From Progne subis subis (lineage: Eukaryota; Chordata; Aves; Passeriformes; Hirundinidae): 64,000 bases of DNA. A program made the translations under genes and the position numbers. Each line of letters starts with the position of its first letter. Position 1 is the first letter of the stretch. Under the pieces are notes generated by a model. The model was not told the DNA's origin, ran no database searches, and was given only the letters and a program-made list of their open reading frames with translations. Of this stretch, positions 10,354-21,235 are shown piece after piece. The stretch lies in NCBI GenBank assembly GCA_022316685.1, contig JAKJHU010000858.1, positions 1 through 64,000 on the forward strand, given 5' to 3'.

Positions 10354-11272
10354 TGTATTGGTTTGGCACAGCCTGGATTTTGGCAGCAGGGGCACCAGGG
10401 TATCCATGGGAGATGCAGAGATTCCACTCTCAGCCCATGGGGGAATCCATGGGGGATGCAGAAATCCACTCTCAGCCCATGAGGATCCATGGGGATGCAG
10501 AGATCCACTCTCAGCCCCTGGGGATCCATGGGGATGCAGAGATCCACTCTCAGCCCATGGGGATCCATGGGGATGCAGAGATCCACTCTCAGCCCATGGG
10601 GATCCATGGGGATGCAGAGATCCACCCACAGCCCCTGGGGAGGTGCCCATCCCAGAGCGGGTGGATGCCTGGATGAGGCTGTGATCCAGTGGGAGACCCG
10701 GTGGAGAGAGGGGGCCCTGCTTCCAGGCTGGAGCAGCCTGTCCTTGGAGGACTGCACCCCGTGGGAGGAGAGCCCCATGCTGCAGCAGTTTGGGAGGACT
10801 GTGTGCCCGTGGGAGGGACTCACGTTGCAGCAGGTGCGGTAGGGCTCCTGCTTGTGAGAGTGGACCCATGCTGGGGCAGTTCATGGAGAACTGTATCCAG
10901 TGGGAAGGACTCCATGGCCACATGGGGGAAGGGCTCCTCTCCCAGAGCACCAGAAGAAAATCTCTAGATGAAATGAGAAAACTCCCATGCCCTGTCTCTC
11001 TGTGCTGTCGTGGGAAGAAGGGAGGGGCTGGGTGGAAAAAAGGTGTTTTAAGGGTTTATTTTACCTCTCATTATGTTCCTCTGATTCTGTTAGTATTAAA
11101 ATTCACTTTGCAACTTGAGCCTTTTTTGAATTTGAAGTATTTCTCCTGGTCCTTATGTCACTCATGAAGTGTTTGTTAATATTTTTTTCTTTCTCTGCCC
11201 AGCTGTGGCAGGGGAGGATGAGTGAAGGACTCTTGTGGGTGCCTGGCAGTGGGCAAGTGTCCAACCATGACA
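10354..11272 (+). mobile_element. Solo LTR (family Z) carrying a 39-bp minisatellite
   Basis: The start, TGTATTGGTTTGGCACAGCC, and the end, a CACCTGGCA-like then CAACCATGACA stretch, resemble a common bird ERV LTR that I recognise from its opening bases. It has ATTAAA near 11,095 as a polyadenylation-type signal. Flanking bases CAAGT (left) and CAAGG (right) form a plausible 5-bp target duplication. The minisatellite in the next entry expands its U3. Confidence 0.7.
10395..10640 (+). repeat. 39-bp minisatellite inside the solo LTR
   Basis: About six copies of a 39-base unit built on GATCCATGGGGATGCAGA and CCACTCTCAGCCCATG. Copies are very similar in the middle and more diverged at the edges. 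Because 39 is a multiple of three, both strands stay open across it, giving repetitive peptides that should not be read as genes. Confidence 0.9.
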
Positions 11273-11980
11273 CAAGGTAACTGCAAACAGCTGACCCCTG
11301 GCTATTTGAGCAGGCAATCTTAGAGAGCATGTGCAGGAAGCAGGGGTAATAAGTTCAAGCCCCAGGAAGTTTTCTGAGCCTTCATCAAAACAACCACCAG
11401 GAGGGTGACGAGCACAGACCACGCTTATAGTACAAGGGCTTACCTAAACATGTGATTAGAAAATATGTACAATATGAAGGTTGGAAAGTATTATGTGAAC
11501 ATTAAAAAAAACAACCAAAAAAAAGTATAAAAGCTAGTACTGTGTGAAGGACACACAAATGAGTTTGTGGTGGAGCTATCCCCCTCACTCCTGATGTCGA
11601 ATAAACAGATACCTGCTCTAAAAGCCTTATAGTATGGGTTACTGTTTTCTTGCCAATTTTTCCTGGGGTTTTTCTGCCCACCTCATTGCCTGCAAAGTTG
11701 GACATACCGGCAGGAATTCCCAGTTGTTGGGAGAGGCTCTCTAATCCCTGGCTATGAAAGCTTCCCACTGCTGATGGATGAATGTGGGTGATGGCAACAT
11801 CGTAACTGGTGATGGATCTTTCTAGATCACTGCAGGCAATCTTTGATAGTGATGATTGGGTGAATTGCTGAGCTTCTCCTTTTGTGATTCTTTGCAGTTC
11901 TGCATTATGTAAATTACATTATTCCTTAGGTGTGTGTCAGTTTTGCGTGCTGACCCTGCTCACCTGCAAAATGGACACAG
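11273..11980 (+). repeat. Possible LTR fragment
   Basis: No gene. GTATAAAAGC at about 11,525 followed by GAATAAACAG at about 11,600 has the spacing of an LTR TATA box and polyadenylation signal. I cannot find TG...CA termini or flanking duplication, so this is only suggestive. Confidence 0.3.
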
Positions 11981-11984
11981 CAGG

Positions 11985-12150
11985 CCCAGAGAACCAAAGG
12001 TGCCTTGTGACACTGCAGGGCCTGGTGTGACCAAGGGGACCATAGTGACACTGTGGGGCACATGGAACCAAGGGACCAGTGTGACACTGTGGAGACTCAT
12101 GGAACCAAGGAGATCATGCTGACAATGCAGGGACTCCCATAATCAAGGGT
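11985..12150 (-). repeat. ~40-bp satellite, block 1 (minus orientation)
   Basis: About four degenerate units containing GTGACACTG(T/C)(G/A)G and CATGGAACCAAGG. The same unit, reverse complemented (TTGGTTCCATGAGG with TGTCACAATGG), forms the larger blocks at 26,060-27,200, 36,885-37,470 and 48,245-48,440, and is in this orientation at 29,730-31,170. Confidence 0.75.
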
Positions 12151-13259
12151 CCATTGTTTTCCTCTCCCTGCCCCAGCCCTGCAGAGCAGCCCAGACCTGT
12201 CTGGCCCTGCAGCAGGAACTGGAGGCACTGGAGGTCAGGAACAGCCACTCTGTGTCTGGAATGCTCAGGACATGCTCAGCTCAGGCAGCTCATGCAGCCC
12301 CAGGGCCAGCCCCGCTGCCCAGCACAGCAGCACAGAGTTGGCCCCGGGGCTCCTCAGGCAGCTCCTGCTGCCCCAGGGACAGGGCAGCCTCTTGCCAGGG
12401 CTCCTCTGCACAGCCACGGGCTCCTGCTCTGCTCCTGGCACATGCCAGCTGCCCACAGAGCCTTTGCCAGGGGAACACGTCTGTGCTGGCCTGAGCAGCC
12501 ATTGCTGCAGCCCCTGCCCTGCTGCCCACAGCCCCGAGCTGGGGCTGCTGCTCTGCAAGAGCACGGGGGCTGTGCTGCCCGGGGCCCTGGGCTGCCTCTG
12601 CTGGGCTCTGCTGCTCAGGCTGGGAGACAGAGGCAGCTGATGCTGCTCCCTGCACTGACCCCCTCGCACACAGGCTCTGCTGGGGCCATGGAGGCTGCTC
12701 AGAGGTGCCTGCCTTGTTCCAGGGCTGCCCCATGGCCTTGGGGCTGCCCTGCATCCTCCTGGGGAAGTTCCCTGAGGGTCAGACCAGCCCGTGCCCAGAC
12801 TCCTTTCCCTGTGCCTGCTGTGTCCCCTGGGGCTGCAGAGCTCTCCTGGCTCACAGCACACATTCAGTCCTTGATCCCGGGGTGAGCCCACCCTGGCCAG
12901 GCCTGTGCCCAGGGAGCTCCACTCCCTGCTGATCCCTGGCACACACGGTCCCTGCAGGTGCCCTGTGTTCTCCTGGCAGCTCCCAAGGCCCTCCAGACAA
13001 ACCTTCCCCTGCCATCAGCTCTGGCACCAGCTGCAGAGCCCCAGCCAGGGTCAGCACAGACCATTCCCCATCTGATGGGCCCTGGCCACCAACAAGCAGA
13101 ACCTGAGCCAGCCCTGAGTGCCCTGAGGGTCACACTGGGACCCTGATCTCATCCCACTGAGCCCTGGGAGAACAAGGAACACAAGGAGCCTCTTCAGAGT
13201 CTGTTCCTTGGGCCTGTTCCTGAGAGGGACTGTGCAGGGAGAGCAAAGCCTTCCTGCCC
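12151..13259. other. GC-rich non-coding stretch
   Basis: Over 1 kb of GC-rich, CTG/CAG-rich sequence with overlapping open frames on both strands. None shows a protein motif, and openness in several frames at once is what such composition produces. I see no gene, repeat unit or element ends. Confidence 0.5.
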
Positions 13260-13640
13260 TGCCCTCAGGAGATCCCTTTGCTGCTGCAGCTGCTGTGCTG
13301 GAGCCCAGCTGTGTCCCAGCAGTGCCCATGGCCTGTCCCTGCCTGTGGGCACAGCACGGACACGCAGCAGCACAGTGACCAAGCTGCCAGAGCACTCGGG
13401 CCTGACAGCCACAGCAGGGCTGGGAAGGAGAGGCTGGAGTTGGGAAGAGCAGATGTGGGAAGAGCCAGGGCCATTGTCCCTGGCTGTGCTGCTGTGCTGG
13501 GAGTCTCTTCCCTCCACCTCTGCTCACAGCCACTGCCCCTGCAGAGACAGAGAAGGGCTGAGGGAACATCTTGGACACACAGGGCAGAGCAGGACACTTT
13601 ATTTTACATAAATGCACAGTGATGATGACTCCTTACTGTC
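13260..13640 (+). repeat. Diverged third copy of the olfactory receptor duplicon flank
   Basis: Short matches such as CCCAGCAGTGCCCATGGCC and a TTTATTTTACATAAATGC-type end line up in the same order with 20,740-21,210, downstream of receptor gene A. Together with the receptor relic at 13,868-13,990 this marks a third, older duplicon copy in direct orientation. Confidence 0.5.
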
Positions 13641-13716
13641 TCTGCTTAACACAAGCATGGGAGGTGCCGATGTAGAAATACAGTGACCAATGGGATCCTT
13701 TTTGGAAAATATATTT

Positions 13717-13740
13717 AAAAAAAAAAAAAAAAAAAAAAAA
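13717..13740 (+). repeat. Poly-A tract (24 A)
   Basis: Uninterrupted run of 24 A preceded by ATATTT. It may be a simple slippage tract; no processed gene copy is visible before it. Confidence 0.9.
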
Positions 13741-13867
13741 GAGGAAAATTAAAATACACCAATTAGAATAACAAAAAAGACACATGGCACAAAAGCAGTC
13801 TGGGCCTGGAATAAGTCCCATTCTGAATGCTATGCAGAAACAAAGATGTACTCGATTTTTCTGAAAA

Positions 13868-13990
13868 GCACAGAGTGGTCATATTCCTCAGGCCATCCTC
13901 ACACTCCTGGTTCCTCAGGCTCTAGATGAGGGGGTTCAGTGTTGGAGGCACCAGCGAGTACAGAAGTGACAGTGTCAGATCCAGGGATGG
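13868..13990 (-). pseudogene. Olfactory receptor relic (TM7 end only)
   Basis: Reading the minus strand from 13,990 gives PSLDLTLSLLYSLVPPTLNP then LI, a stop, and SLRNQE. This is the extracellular loop 3 to TM7 signature of olfactory receptors and matches the ends of genes A and B. A stop falls inside the NPLIY motif, and the upstream nine-tenths of the receptor is missing: sequence beyond 13,990 is unrelated. It is therefore a dead fragment, left by an older copy of the same duplicon. Confidence 0.85.
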
Positions 13991-13999
13991 GCACCAGGG

Positions 14000-15240
14000 T
14001 GGCACAGGTGACCTTTAGGCTTTGCAGGGCCCAGGCACAAGGGCTGTGCCCGAGTCAGGGCTGAGCTCACACTCTGTGGGCTGGGGCAGAGCCCAGGCAG
14101 AAATCAGCCCCTGCCCCAGCAGCTCTGCAGTGGTGGCCACCAGGCCGGGCTTGCCAAGGGAGGCTTCTGGCCATGGCCTGCAGGGAGCTGCTGCTGCCAA
14201 GGTGCCTTTGGTGTCCCAGGCTCTCCTGGCACAGCTCCCAGCACTCTGCACTTGTGCCCGAGGCCTTCACTGTGTTGGGGCTGGCCTGGGGCTTTTCCTG
14301 CAGCGGGACCTGGCCTGGCCATGGCACAGGAAAGGCAGTTCCTGCTGGAGCAGGAGGCTCTGCCTGCAATGGGCTCAGACAACTCCAACAAGGCTCTGTT
14401 TGCAGAGCCCCAGTGGGAAATGAAGAAGGGGGGGTCATGCTGCTTTTGGGGTGCTGAAAGCAGCCTGACTCCTCCATCCCCAAGTTCAGCACCCTGAGAG
14501 GGAGCTGAAGCTGTGGCAGAGCTGGAAAAATGCCCAGAGAAAGGAACAACCAAGTGACACCACTGAGTGCTTCTGCAGAGCTGCTGAGCTGGCACAGCCT
14601 GGGCACATCTCACTGACAGGGCAGCACTCCAGGCAAGAAGGGCCCTGCCCCAAATTTTAACTGCAGCATCTCCTGACAGTTCCATTCTTGATGGGGTATG
14701 AAGATTCCTCCCTGGAGTGGAGACACCCTCAAGGTCACTGCCTGAGGCTGAGATTTGCCCAGGATCATTGGTCTGAGGGAGAGACACCCATCTCTACTTA
14801 ATAACAGCTTTTGCTTTAATACAATTGCCTCAAAATTGCTTCCTAGAGCACTATAATAAAATAGGTGTTACAGCTCCTACCCTATGGAGTAGGTAATTCT
14901 GATTAAGACCTTTCTGTCTAACCATGATCATAATCAGTCATATCTATACGTGCACAAATACTTCTGGTTTGCCATCCTTATTGTGGTGGGACAAAATTGT
15001 ACAAAGGTTCAATTCCACCTGTATAATCCTTTACAAATAAATCCTTGACAAAGTCTGGGGCTGGGATTGGATCCAGTAAGTCCCAGGATCCTCTCACAGA
15101 AAGAGTTTGTAAAGCCTGGTTTGGGGAGCTTGGGGGTATGATTGGGGTGTTGGGGGTCCTTTCTGCACCTTGTGACCCAACAGGAACTTGTTTAATAAAT
15201 TTTGCCTGAAGCTCCCACTCTGTCCATGACAGGAACCCCT
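14000..15240. other. Non-coding stretch
   Basis: GC-rich to about 14,790, then AT-rich. Open frames on both strands in the GC-rich part lack motifs. I see no RNA gene, element end or tandem unit. Confidence 0.45.
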
Positions 15241-15620
15241 GTGAGTGTCTGTGACATCCCAGCTCTTTGGCAGCCTGGACACTCCTGGGATGTCCCCATG
15301 GAGCCCCTGTGAGTGTCTGTGACCTCACTGTTCTTTAGGAGCACAGGGATGTCACCACTGGACTCCTGCCACTGCCTGGGACAAATTGGCTCCTTGGCAG
15401 CATAGAGACACCTCTGTTGTCACTGTGCAGCCCTGTGACTGTCTGTCACCTCATGACCCTTGGGAAGATTAAGGACCCCTGGGATGTCACCATGGAGCCC
15501 CTGTGAATGAGTGTGACCAAACATCTTCAGGAGCCCAGAGACCCCTCAGATGCCACCATGGAGCCCCTGTGCCTGCACGTGAGCTTATAGTCCTTTAGCA
15601 GGTGGAAACCCCTGGAATGT
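15241..15620 (+). repeat. ~67-bp tandem repeat
   Basis: Five to six degenerate units with the pattern GTGAGTGTCTGTGAC(A/C)TC ... GGGATGTCACCATGGAGCCCC, starting near 15,241, 15,309, 15,370, 15,431, 15,503 and 15,569 (period 61-72 bases). Confidence 0.8.
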
Positions 15621-15630
15621 AGTCAATTTA

Positions 15631-15680
15631 AATAGATTGCTCTGCTGAGCAATCTATTAGAATCTATTTAGAATAGATTC
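15631..15680. repeat. Two adjacent perfect hairpins
   Basis: First hairpin: AATAGATTGCTC pairs exactly with GAGCAATCTATT (12 bp) around a 4-base loop, 15,631-15,658. Second: GAATCTATT pairs with AATAGATTC (9 bp) around a 3-base loop, 15,660-15,680. The arms of the two hairpins share the core AATAGATT, so alternative pairings are possible. Confidence 0.85.
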
Positions 15681-15729
15681 CTCTGCTCTGCTGAGCATGG
15701 ATACTCAGCAGCTTGGAGGTTCCCTGATG

Positions 15730-17770
15730 AATTTTAGTTCTCCAGAGGCTTGCTCAGTCTTAGTTCTTCAGTTCAGGAATTCAGTGCCAAAGGCTCATTA
15801 GTATTTCAAAACACCCTAAACAAGACAAGCCCCTGGGAATAATTTAATTTCAAGTCTTCAATTCTTATGTGGTTACTTAGACAGATAACTGAAGTATGTT
15901 CAAAGAGAATACACTATGTCTTTGAAAAATGCAGAGATAATATTTTTTTGTCCTGTTTAGTTTTGTTTTCCTGTTTATAGATTGATATCAGCAATCTCCA
16001 ATTGATATTGATGATCAGAAACTCCTCGTGCACTCTGAATAGATATGAAAATCAATATGACCCTTCATGGCTGACAATCACTTTTCCCCTACCCCCACCC
16101 CACCATTTCCCTCATCCAGCCCCAGGGACTCAGAGCAGCCTTGTGCCAATCTGAGCTTCCTCCTCTTCAGGCTGCAGCTGCAGCTTTCAGCTCCTTGGCA
16201 CCAACTCCCACCTGCTTTCCTTGCAGAAGGAGCTGCCTGAGACACAGAGGGATGTTCATTTATTGTCAGCCAACAAATCCAAGGGAAGGAACAGCTCCAT
16301 GAAAAACAGAAATCCAGCCAGTGACACAAATGGAGGGGAAGATCAGGATTCCTTCTCCTGCATCATACAATTCCAGGAAATTCCTGGTCTCTCCTGCTCG
16401 GAAAACTTTAATGTTTATTAAGAGTGCTCAAATGACCCAGCTAGTGAAGATGTGAAGATGCACCTCACAAGCTGCAGGTCCTGTAAAGCCCTGCAGGGCT
16501 CCTGTCCCATCTGCTGTGCTCCAGTGTAAAACAGGGAGCAGCACTGTCCCAGGATCATTAGAGAGCTGAATTGGAAAGGACCTCAGCAAGTCAGCAGCCC
16601 AAGCTGTCAGAAACTGGGCCAGACCAAGTGGTTCAAGGCTTGATTTGTTCTGGATTGGAAAATCCCAAGGACAGGGAGATGGCAGCATCTCAGCATCTGG
16701 CTGAGCCCATGGGAATAAAGGTTTCCTCCTGTCCTGGCTGAAGCTCCCCTCTTTCACCGTATATCATTGTCTTTTGTCTCCCACCAGGCCCCAGGTGAAG
16801 AGCCTGGCTCTGTGCTCTCCATCACCTCCTCGGTGGCACTGCCAGGCTGGCATGAGGAGCCCCTCAGCCTTCCCTGCTCGGGGCTGGACAAGCCCAGCTC
16901 CCTCAGCCTCTGCTCACAGCCAAAGGGCTCCAGCCCTGTTTCTGCCCACTCAGGGACGTCAGTTGTTGGGGGCTCCTTTGCAGGAGTTTAATTCCCCAGC
17001 ATTCAGGTGGTTTTAGAGTCCTGACCCTCTGCAAAGCTCTGTGCCAAACGCAGGAAAAGACGGAGTCTTCCAGGTTACATGCTTCGTTTATTAGTTCTTA
17101 TCTTACAATTTTCTCAGTGTCCAGAAGATGTTTGCCGCGGCTCGGACATCTGGTGACTCCCCCCGTCCCAGGGTTGTCCTTTTTATACTAATTGCTACAT
17201 ATTCGATATTTACTATTTATTACCAATGTCTATCACTATTACTAGAAAGGTCATCTTTACTCTGACCCAATCCTCACAAACTACTTTGTGCCAACGTCAC
17301 TGCAGAAATGGAGTGAGGGAAGAAGAAAGAAGGAGACAATGCCCCAAATTCTCCATCTTGTCCCCATTCACTTCAATGCTAAAATTACAAACCCACTGTT
17401 TTTTCACCCTGTGATATACTAAACTACAATCTTTCACACTCTTGTGGCCTGCAATGCTTCCTGCAGTGCAAGAAGCCTCTCCCATGGAGTGAAATCAAAT
17501 CCAGTGTCTCTCTGAGCTCTGGGCTGTGGTCCCAGACCCCCCTGCCCATGTCTCTGACCCTCCAGGGCAACCAAAAGAATGCCCTGGACTCCAACACAGC
17601 CCCACCTTGGGGCCCTTCCCTAACCCTGCTGCAGCTGCCAGACATCTTTCCTGCCCTGGGGAACCCAAACCAGGCCACAGTGACCTGGATAATGCACGTC
17701 CTTGATGCCCTGGTCACACAGCCCAGCCCCTTGTCCCCGTGTCAGGCTCTGGGGTTGATTTGTGGAACAT
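15730..17770 (+). repeat. Segmental duplication, copy D1 (pairs with 32,380-36,870)
   Basis: Blocks match in the same order and orientation: the ACAAGACAAGCCCCTGGGAA segment (15,820 and 32,478), GATATTGAT and CTGAATAGAT segments (15,998 and 32,655), CCCTTCATGGCTGACAATCA (16,060 and 36,061), the CACCAGGCCCC segment (16,783 and 36,541) and the CAGCTGCCAGACATCTTTC segment (17,632 and 36,724). Copy D1 lacks the ERV present in the other copy and instead carries a solo LTR at 17,040-17,438. Confidence 0.85.
17040..17438 (-). mobile_element. Solo LTR (family V), minus orientation
   Basis: Forward termini TGTGCCAAACG and CTTTCACA. On the minus strand a TATAAAAAGG box (forward near 17,183) precedes an AATAAA (forward TTTATTAG near 17,090). 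It interrupts duplication copy D1; the other copy lacks it. No convincing target duplication. Confidence 0.7.
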
Positions 17771-17884
17771 CCTTTGGTGGAGGCTGTGGCTCCAGGTGCA
17801 CTGGGGGGATTCTGTGGGACAGGGGACCCTGCTGGACATGAACAGCATTGGAATTCATGAGGGAAACTGTGAGGGGGGCTGGGG

Positions 17885-18060
17885 TGGAGTGACCAACTCA
17901 GTGATGTCACACAGCCACCCAGTACTGTCACAGACAACTCTGTGATGCCATAGTCTGCTTTGTGATGTCACAGAGATGGCCTATGATATCATAGCTGCTC
18001 AATGACCTCCCCTAACCCACTCTGCGATGTCATAGCCCACTCTGTGACCTCATGATACCA
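17885..18060 (+). repeat. Short tandem repeat around TCTGTGATGTCA
   Basis: Six to seven degenerate units of about 25-30 bases containing CTCTGTGATGTCATAG or close variants. Several contain TGATGTCA, close to a CRE/ATF-like half palindrome, but this may simply follow from the unit sequence. Confidence 0.65.
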
Positions 18061-18279
18061 GATGATAAATGGTCTACACCTGGTGAGCTAACTCAATGAT
18101 CATTCTCCAAAACCACTGGCCCATGGAAAGCACACCATGCCCATTGTGTAAGAAGGGGACCTGGAAATTCACCAGCCTCAGTGTCCTGCCAGCTCAGCCA
18201 GGCTGACTGGAACATTGGGGTCTGTGAGCACCAGGGACCACCAGAGAGACCCCCAGGACAGAAGTGTGTGTGCAAAAGG

Positions 18280-18512
18280 GGAGGGAAACATATTAAAAAT
18301 TTCAGGGAAATGATTATCATAGGTATGTTTAGTCCAGGACCATCAATGAATATGAATGCAAAATACAGAATATAAACAGAAACTTTCCTGTACTCAGCAC
18401 GCATGGCTTTGGGAGGAGCTGTTCCCCCGTGCATCCAGCCAAATAAATAATGCTGCTTCTAAATGCTACATTGGTGTTAAGGAGAATTTTATTTTACCAA
18501 ATTGTTGGTAAC
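18280..18512 (+). mobile_element. 3' part of an LTR
   Basis: Has AATATAAACAG near 18,370, AAATAAATAATG near 18,440 and an end TTGTTGGTAACA at 18,512, after which CR1 sequence begins. This order (TATA, polyadenylation signal, CA end) fits an LTR in + orientation. Its left end cannot be placed. Confidence 0.5.
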
Positions 18513-20294
18513 ACTCCCACTGCCAAGGAAAGCTCTGTCTGATGCTGTCCACAAACAGAGAAGGGCTGGTGGGAGGTGTGATGGACTGAGGCTGCCTGGG
18601 GTGCAGTGACCATGAAATAATCAACTTTCCAGAATTCTGGGAAAGAAGGAAAGGCATCAACAAAACATCAACACTGAAATTTGGGCAGACTTTGGCCTCT
18701 CTAGGATGCAGATTTAGGGAGTACCGAATCAGGTACTGATTTTTTTTAGGAGAAACAGCCCTTAAAAATAGGAGAGTCCAGGAAGGATTGACACACTTCA
18801 AGAAAGGAATCTTAAGGGGAGAGGGGCATCCTGTCCTGGTGTGCCAAAAGGTGAGCCAGTGAGGAAAATGATGGGCCTGGCCGTCCATGGTACTTTTGTG
18901 GGAAGTCAAGGGGAAAGAAAAAAAAAAAGTTGCAACACCTCAGACAGAAAGTCAGGCAATTCAGGAAACGTTTAAGGATGTTGTTAGGTCATGTGGAAAG
19001 AAAATTAGAGAGATGAAAGATCAGTTAAAATTTAACCTGGCCAGTTTTCTGAAAAATTAAAATGTTTCCACAAATAAATTTATAGCAACATGTGGGATAA
19101 GGAGAAACTTTAGTTTTTATTGGATGCTGTGAGGAATATAGTAACTAGAGATAAGGAAAAGGCTGAGCTGCTTAACACCTTGTTCGTCTCAGTTTTCAAC
19201 AATCAGACAGGTTGTCCTCATGACAAGCGTTCTCCTGTGCTGGTAGATGGGCACAGGGAGCAGAACAGCCCCCTGTCATCCAGGAGAAAGCAGCTGGTGA
19301 CCTGCTGAGCCCCTCAGATGCTCACAGGTGTCTCTGGGACCAGATGGGATCCATCCTAGGGGGATGAGGCAACTGGTGGATGAGCTCACCAAGCTGCTCT
19401 CCATCATTTCTCATCAGTCCTGGCTCAGCAGGGAGGTCCCAGAGGACTGGAGGTGCCAATGTGAGCCCATCCCCAAGAAGGGCTGGAAGGAGGATCTGGG
19501 GAACTCCAGGCCTGTCAGCCTGACCTCGGTGCCCAGCAAGGTTCTGGAACAGATCACCTTGAGAGCCATCACAGGGCAGCCACAGGATGGCCGAGGGATC
19601 AGACCCAGCCAGAGTGGATTTCAATATCTGCATGGATGATCTGGATGAGGGGACTGAGTCCACCATCAGCAAATTTGCAGATGACACCAAGCTGGGTGTG
19701 AGTGTGGATCTGCTGGAGGGTAGGAGGGCTCTGCACAGGGACCTGGACAGGCTGGATCCAGGGCCCAAATCCAACAGAGGGAGGTTTAACAAGACCAAGA
19801 GCTGGGTCCTGCACTTTGGCCACAACAACCCCTGCAGTGCTACAGGCTGGGGACAGAGTGGCTGGAGAGTGTCCAGGCAGAAAGGGACCTGGGGCACTGA
19901 TGGACAGCAGGCTGGACATGAGCCAGCAGTGTGCCCAGGTGGCCAAGAAGGCCAATGGCACGTGGCCTGGATCAGGAATGGTGTGGCCAGCAGGAGCAGG
20001 GCAGTGATTTTTATCCTGTGCTCAGCACTGGGGAGGTAGCACCTCGAGTGGTGTGTGCAGTTCTGTGCCCCCAATTTCTAAAGGACATGGAGGGGCTGGA
20101 GCATGTCCAGAGAAGGAAAACAAGGCTGGTGAGGGGTCTGGGACACAAGTCCTGTGAGGAGTGGCTGAGGGAGCTGGGGTTGTTTATCCTGGAGAAGAGG
20201 AGGCTCAGGGGACACAAGGTGGTGTCAGGGTACAGGTTGGACATGATAATTCCCAAGATATTTCCCAGCTTTGCTGATTCTGTGATTCTCTGAA
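18513..20294 (+). mobile_element. CR1 LINE, 5'-truncated and internally deleted
   Basis: Chicken Repeat 1-type non-LTR retrotransposon. The stretch TGCTGTCCACAAACAGAGAAG near 18,542 is the end of the endonuclease region. Then come pieces of the RT open frame (GPDGIHPRGMRQLVDELTKL from about 19,335; SKFADDTKLGV near 19,667 containing the FADD catalytic box). A deletion joins sequence before the RT core to that after it near 19,620. The element ends with the CR1 hallmark GATTCTGTGATTCTCTGAA at about 20,277-20,294. Multiple stops show it is dead. Confidence 0.9.
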
Positions 20295-21199
20295 AGCACC
20301 CTTGCAGCAGTTGCAGGATGAGCCCTGGGCCTCCTCCTCAGAAGGTCCAGCAGCCCAGGTCCCTCAGCTTCTCCTCACAGCCCCAAAGCCCATCCTGTCA
20401 GTCCTGCAGAGCCTCTGCAGCCCCTCCTCACTGCCCAGAGCAGGGAGCCCCACAGCCAGACACAGCAGCCCAGATGTGCCCCCCCGGCCTGTGGTGCCTC
20501 TGGCAAGGGAACAGCCCAAGGCACTGCAGGAGCCTGCAGACAATTCCTGCAGCACTTGTAGGATGATCCTGCTCCCCAAGGGACGTTCCCATGGTGTGAT
20601 GCTGTTTGCCCCCACCCTGCCCACGGCCACCCTGGGGCTGCTCACGGGGCTTTTCTCTGCTGAGCATTGGCCTCGGCGTGTTCTGGAGAGAGCCTGGGCA
20701 AGGAGCCTGGAGCCCCCAGGCCCTGCCCTGAGGCGTCAGCGCTGCCCCAGCAGTGCCCATGGCCTGTCCCTGCTGCAGCCCCGGCACTGCCACCCCCAGC
20801 ACTGTGCCCGGCCCCGAGAGCACTCAGGCCCTACAGCAACACCAGGGCCAGGAGGGCAGCGGGGCAGGGGCACGGGAGCAGCACTGGCAACACCAAGTGC
20901 TGCTGCTGCTGGGCACATCTGCTGTGCCAGCACTGATCTGCCCCAGCTCTGCACACAGACATTGCTGCTGCAGCTCCAGAGAAGGGGAACAAAGGGGGAT
21001 CTATTGAGAAATCTCTGCTGGGAGATCCTTTAGCTCATTTATAGCTACTGAGAGCACAGCTTCCTATTGACACAGTGTGGGGCCACAGTAAATGTGGAAA
21101 GAAGAAAAACCATGTCCTTGATCTGTGAACACCATTGAAAACTAAAAAAAAAGAATAAGAACTCAACAACCAAATGTACAAGTTCTATGAAAGATGACT

Positions 21200-21205
21200 T
21201 TTATT
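21200..21205 (-). promoter_or_regulatory. Polyadenylation signal for olfactory receptor gene A
   Basis: AATAAA on the minus strand about 30 bases after the stop codon. The short 3' end would be unusual but possible for a receptor mRNA. Confidence 0.45.
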
Positions 21206-21235
21206 ACAAGTGATTTGCAGAAATTGGACAGCAGT

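Noticed and set aside
10395..10640. Regular repeats that could be taken for a CRISPR array
   Set aside because: The repeat and 'spacer' are one continuous near-identical 39-base unit, and the genome is avian.
10258..10950. 230-codon minus-strand frame with repeated HPHGSPWAESGSL
   Set aside because: Product of the 39-bp minisatellite, whose unit is a multiple of three. It is inside an LTR and not a gene.
12154..12942. Overlapping 200+ codon frames on both strands
   Set aside because: Low-complexity GC-rich sequence open in several frames at once, with no domain and no splice or promoter signals.
19120..20039. Short frames here as host protein genes
   Set aside because: They are pieces of CR1 reverse transcriptase (FADDTKLG box) with deletions and stops.
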